This document shows, piece after piece, positions 58,093 through 64,000 of a DNA stretch of 64,000 nucleotides. Both the position numbers and the translations under genes were made by a program. The DNA is from an uncultured Lachnospiraceae bacterium (GTDB taxonomy: Bacteria > Bacillota > Clostridia > Lachnospirales > Lachnospiraceae): assembly GCA_910585465.1 (NCBI GenBank), contig CAJUEW010000003.1, positions 239,113 through 303,112 on the forward strand, given 5' to 3'. Numbering within the stretch: the first letter of the stretch is position 1; the number at the start of each line of letters is the position of its first letter. Under the pieces are notes generated by a model. The model made no database searches. It had not been told where the DNA came from and saw nothing but the letters and a program-made list of their open reading frames with translations.

Positions 58093-60012
58093 ATGGCAGG
58101 AAAAGTTCGTGACTATGCCAAACTCGCTGCCGACATCAAAGATCAGGTTGGCGAAAACAACATTATCAGCGCAGCCCACTGCGCCACCAGACTGCGCCTT
58201 GTGCTGAAGGAGTCCCCTTCCGCCGAGGTAACCAAACGCATTTCGGAAATGCCGGCCGTCATCCAAGTAGTAGAGAAGGGAGGCCAGTACCAGATCGTCA
58301 TCGGCACTCACGCCAAGGATGTGTATGAGGAACTGGCCAAAATCATGAAACTGGACGAATCCGTTCAAGCGGAAATCAAGCAGGGTATTTTTGCCCGAAT
58401 CATCGCCACCATGTCCGCCGTGTTTGCGCCCTTCGTATACATCCTGGCTGCTGCCGGACTGGTGCAAGGCTGCCTCATTATCATTACCCAATTTGCTCCC
58501 GCCTTTGCCGAGACAGGCACTTATTCGGTTCTCAGCTTTATCTCTTGGACTCCTTTTACCTTCCTGCCAGTCATGATTGCGGTAACGGCCTCCAAGCATT
58601 TTAAGTGCAACACTTACATCGCTATGTGGTGCTGCCTGGCACTGGTCAATACGGATTGGAGTGCCATCGCCGCCCGGATCGCGGACGGAGAGGTCATCAA
58701 GTTCCTGATATTCCCTATGGCACAAACCACCTACACCTCCACTGTTCTGCCCCCGCTGTTTCTGGTGCTGGTGCTCTCCTATCTGGAACGGTGGCTGGAC
58801 AAGCACCTGCCTGATGTGCTCAAGGCTATTGGCACCCCCTTTGTCAGTGCCGTTATCATGGTTCCCCTGACAATTCTGATTATCGGCCCCATTTCCGATG
58901 CTCTGGCCAACGGTCTGGCCATCGGCTACAACTGGCTGGCTCACACAATTCCGGTGGCTGCGGCTGTGCTTGTCGGCGGACTGTGGCAGGTCTTTGTGAT
59001 CTTCGGCATTCACTGGGGTGTTACCCCCATGAATGTCGCCAACTTCGCTGCCAACCACTGTGATACCTTCCAGGCTTTCCAGACCTGCGCAGTAGTCGCT
59101 CAGGCCGCTGCCTGTCTGGGCGTGTTCCTCAAGAGCCGGAGCAAGGACAACAAGAACGTGGCCCTCTCCGCTGGTATCACCGGTATCTTTGGTATCACAG
59201 AACCCGCCATCTACGGCGTGACTCTGCGACTGAAAAAGCCCTTCATTGCTGGCTGTATCGGAGGCGGCATCGGGGCAGTCATTATCAGTCTGTTCGGCAC
59301 TCAATATTACGCTTACGCCGGCCTGCCCGGTCTGTTGACCACCGTCAACGCCATTTGCCCCACAGACCCCAATACGCTGGCAAGTCTGAATCTGACTGCC
59401 AATCCCATGTCCTTTCCTGGCATGATAATCGGCGTTCTGGCTACCATTGTAATTACCATTGTACTGGTCATGGTGATTGGCTGCGGCGACGAGACCCCGG
59501 CCAAGGAGGAAAGTAAAAAACCGGCTCCCGCCACCACCACGCCGGAGGCCCTTCCCAAAGCGGTTACTATCTACGCCCCCCTGAACGGCGAAATCAAACC
59601 CAACAGTGCAGTCAACGATCCTACTTTTGCTGAAGGTATTTTAGGTACCGGTGCAGCCATCATCCCGATGGAGGGGAAGCTGTACGCGCCTTTTGACGGT
59701 ACAGTGTTTAGCGTAGTTGATACAAAACACGCCATCGCTTTGGCAGGCCCCGGTAGTATCGAAATGCTCATTCACATCGGGTTGGACACTGTAGAACTGA
59801 CGGGCAAAGGCTTTATTCCCAAGGTTAAGGCCGGTGATGTGGTTAAGGCCGGGGATCTGCTTATGGAGTTCGATTTAAAAGCAATTAAGGAGAAGTTTGA
59901 CACAATTACGCCGATTCTGGTGACCAACTCGGATGACTATACCACCGTTGAACTGCTGAAATCAGGAGGAACCGTTAAGGTGGGAGAGCCGATTCTAAAT
60001 GTAAAGCTCTAA
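58093..60012 (+). CDS. Beta-glucoside PTS transporter IIBCA, GC-rich paralogue
   Basis: 639 residues from the ATG at 58093, preceded by AGAGGAGGTACAAAC. IIB with Cys30 in AHCATRLRL, membrane IIC, a Pro/Ala/Thr/Lys-rich linker near 470-490, and IIA with GILGTGAAIIP and histidine in EMLIHIGLDTV. It is a paralogue of the transporter at 51353 with the same domain order but much GC-richer codons, suggesting a different origin. GH1 follows after 16 bp. Confidence 0.94.
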   Translation: MAGKVRDYAKLAADIKDQVGENNIISAAHCATRLRLVLKESPSAEVTKRISEMPAVIQVVEKGGQYQIVIGTHAKDVYEELAKIMKLDESVQAEIKQGIFARIIATMSAVFAPFVYILAAAGLVQGCLIIITQFAPAFAETGTYSVLSFISWTPFTFLPVMIAVTASKHFKCNTYIAMWCCLALVNTDWSAIAARIADGEVIKFLIFPMAQTTYTSTVLPPLFLVLVLSYLERWLDKHLPDVLKAIGTPFVSAVIMVPLTILIIGPISDALANGLAIGYNWLAHTIPVAAAVLVGGLWQVFVIFGIHWGVTPMNVANFAANHCDTFQAFQTCAVVAQAAACLGVFLKSRSKDNKNVALSAGITGIFGITEPAIYGVTLRLKKPFIAGCIGGGIGAVIISLFGTQYYAYAGLPGLLTTVNAICPTDPNTLASLNLTANPMSFPGMIIGVLATIVITIVLVMVIGCGDETPAKEESKKPAPATTTPEALPKAVTIYAPLNGEIKPNSAVNDPTFAEGILGTGAAIIPMEGKLYAPFDGTVFSVVDTKHAIALAGPGSIEMLIHIGLDTVELTGKGFIPKVKAGDVVKAGDLLMEFDLKAIKEKFDTITPILVTNSDDYTTVELLKSGGTVKVGEPILNVKL

Positions 60013-60028
60013 GAAAGGAGAATTTGCT

Positions 60029-61462
60029 ATGAGTTTACCTAATGACTTTCTATGGGGCGGTGCGGTAGCCGCCCACCAGTTGGAAGGTGCCTGGAATGTG
60101 GACGGAAAAGGTGTCAGCGTTTCCGATGTGCTCACCGGAGGAAGTGCCGGCGTCCTGCGCCGAATCACCAACGGCGTTTTGCCCGGAGAGTATTACCCCA
60201 ACCACGAGGGTATTGACTTCTATCATACCTTCCGGGAGGACATTGCTCTCATGGCAGAGCTGGGTTTCAAGTGCTTCCGCACATCCATCGCATGGACCCG
60301 GATTTTTCCCAATGGGGACGATGCAAAACCCAATGAGGCGGGCCTTCAATTCTACGACGAACTGTTTGATGAGCTGCTGAAATACGGCATTGAGCCGGTA
60401 GTCACGCTCTCTCATTTCGAGATGCCCTATCACCTTGCCAAAAATTACAATGGCTGGATGAGCCGGTATACTCTGGATTGCTTTGTCCGCTACGCCAAGG
60501 TCGTTATGGAGCGGTATCAAAACAAGGTTAAATACTGGATGACCTTCAACGAGATCAACAACCAGAGCAACACCGCCGCTGACATCTTTGGATGGACCTG
60601 CTCCGGTGTCCGGTACTCCCGGTTCGAGCGACCCCAGGAGGCCATGTATCAAGCGGTTCACCACGAATTTGTAGCGGGGGCCATGACGGTAAAAATAGGA
60701 CACGAAATCAACCCGGACTTTAAAATAGGCTGTATGTGTGCCTGGGTTCCTTTCTATCCCTACTCATGCGCTCCCGACGATGTAATGACTGCCGTCGAAT
60801 GTATGCACGAGCGGTTCTATTTCTCCGACGTCCAGGTGCGGGGTCACTATCCGGCCTTTGCAAAAAAGGAATGGGAGCGCAAAGGCTATCACATTCTCAT
60901 GGAACCGGGGGACGAGCAAATTCTGGCTGAGGGTAAAGTGGACTATATCGGATTCAGTTACTATATGTCCAACGCAGTTAAGGCCAACGCAGTCAAGGAC
61001 ACAGGAGCCAGCCTGGACGGTAGTTCCCCCAATTCCGTAACCAACCCCTATGTGGATAAGAGCGACTGGGGCTGGCAGATTGACCCGGTTGGCTTGCGGT
61101 ATACGCTGGTAACACTGTATGAACGGTATGAGGTTCCACTATTTATTGTGGAGAACGGTTTTGGAGCCATCGACGTGCTGGAGCAGGACGATTCCTGCCA
61201 TGATCCCTATCGGGTGGAGTATTTGAAAGCCCATATTAAGCAGATGAAAAAAGCGGTGGAAGAGGACGGTGTGGAACTGATGGGATATACACCCTGGGGC
61301 TGCATCGACTTGGTATCATTCACGACCGGCGAGTTGAAAAAACGTTACGGTTTCATCTATGTGGACAGGAACGATGACGGCACCGGAAGTGGTAGGCGGT
61401 ACAGAAAAGATTCTTTCACGTGGTTCCAGAATGTAATTAAATCGAATGGGGAGGAGTTGTAG
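60029..61462 (+). CDS. GH1 6-phospho-beta-glucosidase, GC-rich paralogue
   Basis: 477 residues. N-terminus FLWGGAVAAHQLEGAWNVDG. Acid/base Glu in TFNEINNQ (near 175), nucleophile Glu in VENGFG (near 375). AGAAAGGAGAATTTGCT precedes the start. It pairs with the adjacent PTS transporter. A terminator follows 44 bp after the stop, closing the cassette. Confidence 0.94.
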   Translation: MSLPNDFLWGGAVAAHQLEGAWNVDGKGVSVSDVLTGGSAGVLRRITNGVLPGEYYPNHEGIDFYHTFREDIALMAELGFKCFRTSIAWTRIFPNGDDAKPNEAGLQFYDELFDELLKYGIEPVVTLSHFEMPYHLAKNYNGWMSRYTLDCFVRYAKVVMERYQNKVKYWMTFNEINNQSNTAADIFGWTCSGVRYSRFERPQEAMYQAVHHEFVAGAMTVKIGHEINPDFKIGCMCAWVPFYPYSCAPDDVMTAVECMHERFYFSDVQVRGHYPAFAKKEWERKGYHILMEPGDEQILAEGKVDYIGFSYYMSNAVKANAVKDTGASLDGSSPNSVTNPYVDKSDWGWQIDPVGLRYTLVTLYERYEVPLFIVENGFGAIDVLEQDDSCHDPYRVEYLKAHIKQMKKAVEEDGVELMGYTPWGCIDLVSFTTGELKKRYGFIYVDRNDDGTGSGRRYRKDSFTWFQNVIKSNGEEL

Positions 61463-61505
61463 GCAGCTCACTTATTGGAGCCCAACAACCCCCAGCCCCT
61501 GCAAG

Positions 61506-61545
61506 GGAGTTGCCGTACTAAGTAATTAGTGCGCAGCTCCTTTTC
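61506..61545 (+). terminator. Terminator of the second beta-glucoside cassette
   Basis: GGAGTTGC / GCAGCTCC (8 bp, one U-G) with a 19-nt loop, then TTTTCT. It abuts the stop codon of the decayed symE-like gene on the other strand. Confidence 0.65.
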
Positions 61546-61674
61546 TATGAAAAAATAACCGCCAGACCTGGAAAGAATCCGGCCTTTTCAAGCCATTTCC
61601 CCTGCAAAAGAATCTGCGGCGGCTTTCTTGAAATCCCCTCGTCCATTATAAACCGTTAGTTTGCGTTTTTCCAT
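61545..61674 (-). pseudogene. SymE-like type I toxin gene with frameshift
   Basis: From ATG at 61674 the frame reads MEKRKLTVYNGRGDFKK and then loses homology. One base shift restores PPQILLQGKWLEKAGFFPG, ending LAVIFS and TAG at 61545. The two halves together match the compact SymE-like proteins of Lachnospiraceae, and the total length (130 nt) is not a multiple of three. GGAGGATGG lies before the start. Upstream on the same strand (about 61680-61790) a coding-like stretch reads GDILFTVRTEDGNVFEIV, perhaps part of a co-decayed neighbour. Confidence 0.55.
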
Positions 61675-61842
61675 CCATCCTCCTTATCTGTTGCCATCTG
61701 GCACACGATTTCAAATACATTTCCATCTTCCGTCCTGACAGTGAACAGAATGTCTCCTTTACAGCAGGAAATAGAAAAATGCGCCTTTTAAGAAGCTCGT
61801 CATAGAGAAAAGTGTATGCTATATTAAATATAATTTCAACAG

Positions 61843-61976
61843 AATATTTTATGGAATTCGGTGAAAATCCGGAGTGGTGCCGCCACTGTGAGACGGAGCG
61901 ACAATGATCATGACACTGATTTATGAATTGGGAAGTCCATTGCCGCGGAGATGTGGAGCCAGGATACTTGAATATT
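61843..61976 (+). promoter_or_regulatory. Cobalamin riboswitch
   Basis: Contains the conserved core in order: ATTCGGTGAAAATCCGGAGT, GCCGCCACTGTGAGACGG, GGGAAGTCCATTGCCG and GAGCCAGGATACTTGAA, with AATATT arms forming P1 at both ends. This matches the B12 riboswitch class (Cobalamin family). The box GCCAGGATAC is the usual 3' core. It directly precedes only the tail of an ABC ATPase gene, so the original cobalamin or iron/corrinoid transporter has been deleted. Confidence 0.92.
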
Positions 61977-62010
61977 TTGTCGGCGTACCGTCCGTATACG
62001 GAATTTTGGC

Positions 62011-62214
62011 ATGCTCAATGATGACGGAAGCTTTATCAGCGGATCCAATGATGATATCCTGACAGAAGAGAATTTAAAAAGACTGTATCAGGTGGATGTG
62101 CTTCTGGTTTATATGGATCAGCTGAAGAGGATTCCACAATGCCGACGACTACGGAATCCTTCTCATTTCTCCTTTATGTTTTTAAAACTTCGATTTGTTC
62201 ACCGCTTTGATTGA
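62011..62214 (+). pseudogene. C-terminal remnant of FecCD-type ABC ATPase (corrinoid/siderophore uptake)
   Basis: The frame reads MLNDDGSFISGSNDDILTEE then NLKRLYQVDVLLVYMD, which is the last part of BtuD/FhuC-like ATPases (pattern DG-x-G-DxLTEENLRRLYGVDV). Walker A, Q-loop, signature and Walker B are all absent. After LKRIPQC the sequence departs from the family. It starts 35 bp after the B12 riboswitch, so a deletion has joined the riboswitch to the gene's 3' end. Confidence 0.65.
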
Positions 62215-62245
62215 CGGATTTATTGCTATTTTGTATATTAATTTT

Positions 62246-62698
62246 ATGAATCCGGCAGCAAGCGGCTGTATGGTAAATTCTAACGTGCTTCACATGACAA
62301 AAGCTTTGTCACAGACAGAAAAGAATGTGCCCCTCGTTCATCTCTTTGACGTTTCCCTGCTTGCAGGGAAGCATGGGAGCAGAATAGAACAAAAATATAT
62401 TATGCCAATCGTGACAGCCTCACAGATTGAAATGATACCGCTTTTTTCGGAAAACCCGGCACATAAAAGGATTTTGGATCTCATTTTTGAAGCGTTTCAT
62501 ATTCCCGATGATAAATTTGGATATGAAATAAAATTACAGGCAGCCTGCCAAATGCTTGCGAGAGGACAGGAAACTATTACGGATATAAGCCGTGCCTGCG
62601 GCTTGGGGAGCAGCAGCTATTTTGCAAAAGTATTCCGGGAACATGCGCACTGTACTCCGTCAGAGTATCGGAGCAAATGGCAGGATAGTGACAGATAA
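62246..62698 (+). pseudogene. AraC-family regulator lacking its first HTH
   Basis: 150 codons from ATG 62246 (the open frame extends to a TTG at 62195). The N-terminal cupin-like region reads NVPLVHLFDVSLLAGKHG and the C-terminus reads ISRACGLGSSSYFAKVFREH then CTPSEYRSKW, the second AraC helix-turn-helix. Between EIKLQ and AACQMLARGQ the linker and first helix-turn-helix (about 100 residues in normal proteins) are missing, joined in frame. DNA binding would be impaired. Confidence 0.6.
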
Positions 62699-62785
62699 GG
62701 GCAGAAATGAAGTATTTTTTCCGCGTTTGCCGCATTATAATGATACCTGTAAAATCAATCAGTTATTTACAGGAGGTGGTCTTTC

Positions 62786-62998
62786 GTGATAAAACTGAAC
62801 ATTCTGAACTTGAAAAATTTTTTAAATGTGGTCAATGCCTGTGCAGGCAGAATAAAAACTGTCTGCGATTTCATCATAAAAGGGTTGGGCATATCTGCCG
62901 GCCCTACCCTTTTGTATGGAACAGAAATAAAGTCAGGAGGGATATTATGTATTACGAAGCAAGTGATTTTTTGGAAACCGCAGACAGCGACACGTTAG
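62786..62998 (+). other. Short remnant frame with good ribosome binding site
   Basis: AGGAGGTGGTCTTTC precedes a GTG at 62786. The first 22 codons (IKLNILNLKNFLNVVNACAG) look coding-like and I recall similar starts in small Lachnospiraceae proteins. The frame then runs through a terminator hairpin and overlaps the acetyltransferase start, so the 3' part is lost. Function unknown. Confidence 0.35.
62878..62913 (+). terminator. Terminator before the acetyltransferase gene
   Basis: AAAAGGGTTGGGC / GCCCTACCCTTTT (13-bp stem, one T-T mismatch), 10-nt loop, U-run. The acetyltransferase start lies 34 bp later. Confidence 0.75.
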
Positions 62999-63540
62999 AA
63001 CTGATTGCCCGTGCAAGGGAATTGACACGGGAATACTATTTTACAGATTACAGAGATACAAAAAAGAGGACAGCCATTCTCCGGGAATTATTGGGCGGTA
63101 TGGGAGAAAATGTTGCAATCGACACACCGTTTCACTGTGACCACGGAAATAATATTTTTTTGGGAAGTGATGTGGTAATCAATATGAATTGTACTTTTGT
63201 AGACAATGCAGAAATCCGTATAGGAAACCGGGTATTGATTGCTTCCAATGTACAGATCTATACCGGCTTACACCCGGTTTCAGCGTCAGAGAGGCTTATC
63301 CCCGATTGGAAAGGTCACAGTACAACTTTTTTTCGGTCATTTGCACGCCCGATAGAAATAAAAGACAATGTATGGATTGGCGGCGGCAGTATTCTCCTGC
63401 CCGGCGTAACGATAGGGGAAAACAGCGTCATAGGCGCAGGAAGTGTTGTTAATCGTTCTATCCCCGCAAATTGTGTGGCGGTAGGGAATCCATGCAGGGT
63501 AATACATAGTTCCGATAAAGATAAAGGAGTTGGATTATAG
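62947..63540 (+). CDS. Maltose/galactoside O-acetyltransferase family protein
   Basis: 197 residues from the ATG at 62947, preceded by CAGGAGGGATATT. The N-terminal Mac-type helix region is followed by left-handed beta-helix repeats (NNIFLGSDVVINMNCTFVDN, VWIGGGSILLPGVTIGENSV). Catalytic histidine is expected in YTGLHPV. It transfers acetyl from acetyl-CoA to sugar hydroxyls. Complete and apparently functional among decayed neighbours. Confidence 0.9.
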   Translation: MYYEASDFLETADSDTLELIARARELTREYYFTDYRDTKKRTAILRELLGGMGENVAIDTPFHCDHGNNIFLGSDVVINMNCTFVDNAEIRIGNRVLIASNVQIYTGLHPVSASERLIPDWKGHSTTFFRSFARPIEIKDNVWIGGGSILLPGVTIGENSVIGAGSVVNRSIPANCVAVGNPCRVIHSSDKDKGVGL

Positions 63541-63579
63541 TTATAAGTATTTCTTTTTTTGATTGCGAGGGTTTTGTTT

Positions 63580-63969
63580 ATGAAAAAAATAGTGTCAGAT
63601 ATCCATATGCATACACTTGTAAGCGGTCATGCTTATGGGACAATAAGGGAAATGGCGGCAGCGGCAAAAGCACAGGGGCTTAAATTGATAGGAATCAGTG
63701 AACATGCACCCGGAATCCCAGGAACTGTAAACCCATTTTATTATTCAAATCTGGAAATCATTCCCCGGATTATCAATGGGGTTGAAGTGCTGCATGGTTG
63801 TGAAATCAATGTTTTAAATGGCGGAAAGCTGTCGCTGGAACAGGAATATATGGATTACCTTGATTATGCGATTATTGGTATTCACAGGCAATGTTACGAA
63901 AATGTGGGAAGGCAGAAAAATACAGCCAATATGATTGAATGTATGAAGGGGTTGTTGCAAAATAGATGA
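63580..63969 (+). CDS. PHP-domain phosphoesterase, shortened (YcdX-like)
   Basis: 129 residues from ATG 63580 with GAGGG nine bases upstream. SDIHMHTLVSGHAYGTIREM supplies the first metal-binding motif; GISEHAPGIPG and GCEINVLNG follow, then IIGIHRQCYEN. Full YcdX-type proteins are about 240 residues. This one ends after ANMIECMKGLLQNR, losing the later His/Asp metal ligands, and the stop overlaps a hairpin. It is probably a truncated pseudogene or a minimal variant. Confidence 0.65.
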   Translation: MKKIVSDIHMHTLVSGHAYGTIREMAAAAKAQGLKLIGISEHAPGIPGTVNPFYYSNLEIIPRIINGVEVLHGCEINVLNGGKLSLEQEYMDYLDYAIIGIHRQCYENVGRQKNTANMIECMKGLLQNR

Positions 63970-63999
63970 GAAGTCATCTATGGAGCAACAGCTCCTCTT
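63962..63999 (+). terminator. Tandem hairpins at the right edge
   Basis: ATAGATGA-GAAG-TCATCTAT overlaps the PHP stop codon, followed directly by GGAGC-AACA-GCTCC and TCTTT. The second is a likely intrinsic terminator. Confidence 0.6.
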
Positions 64000-64000
64000 T

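Noticed and set aside
58060..59304. 414-codon minus-strand open frame opposite the PTS gene
   Set aside because: It is antisense to a clear IIBCA transporter with all motifs, and results from GC-rich codon bias; its translation is low-complexity and rich in Gly, Asp, His and Gln.
1..64000. CRISPR array, rRNA operon, prophage or complete insertion sequence
   Set aside because: No spaced direct repeats, rRNA core sequences, phage structural genes or transposase frames were seen anywhere in the window.

Overview
The window looks like a chromosomal segment of a gut Lachnospiraceae-type member of the Clostridia. The support is a DUF5717/DUF5716-like pair at the left edge, a meso-diaminopimelate-type murE (DNPR motif), the Firmicutes order priA-def-fmt-yugP-rsmB-rlmN-prpC-prkC-rsgA-rpe-thiN, strong AGGAGG ribosome binding sites, TTGACA/TATAAT-type promoters, and a YesM/YesN-controlled sugar ABC locus with YesL. 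The species cannot be named from sequence alone.

Region 1 (1-4500) holds two uncharacterised Lachnospiraceae proteins and NudC. Region 2 (4475-10504) is the most interesting part. Two WYL-domain regulator genes are transcribed away from rtcB (RNA ligase), a 725-residue helical protein with a TerD-like C-terminal domain, and a non-coding RNA. That RNA carries a tRNA T-arm, then the 3' strand of an acceptor stem, a GGAC tetraloop, the 5' acceptor strand and a canonical D-arm, all closed by a long outer stem. This is the circularly permuted tRNA mimic expected of a YrlA-type bacterial Y RNA. I read the region as an RNA-repair module in which WYL proteins may take the place of RtcR, and the TerD-like protein may take the place of Ro60/Rsr.

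Region 3 (10512-29240) is housekeeping. It contains coaBC and coaX (divergent), carbamate kinase and murE (divergent, apparently sharing one palindromic -35 box), priA through thiN as one long co-directional run, and rpsB-tsf with their own promoter and leader.

Region 4 (29240-31030) is a MATE exporter preceded by a 22-codon leader peptide and a perfect 14-bp intrinsic terminator, which suggests transcription attenuation. It is followed by a 40-codon remnant of a cytidylate kinase-like gene. Region 5 (31353-45280) is a glycan-use locus: YesN/YesM two-component system, lipoprotein plus two permeases, GH31 alpha-xylosidase, YesL-like protein, GH3 and GH94 cellobiose phosphorylase. The enzyme set fits import and cytoplasmic breakdown of xyloglucan-type or cello-oligosaccharides.

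Region 6 (45281-64000) is accessory and decaying. It has an ArsR gene with a gutted metallo-hydrolase, a nitroreductase, an RpiR/VOC/Gfo-Idh/HbpS-like group, and two PTS plus GH1 beta-glucoside cassettes. The second cassette (56989-61462) has clearly GC-richer codons and looks acquired. The right end contains a cobalamin riboswitch in front of only the tail of an ABC ATPase gene, an AraC gene lacking its middle, a frameshifted symE-like gene, a LysR effector domain without its helix-turn-helix, an aldo/keto reductase lacking most of its barrel, and a short PHP protein. Repeated internal deletion is a theme of the last 20 kb.
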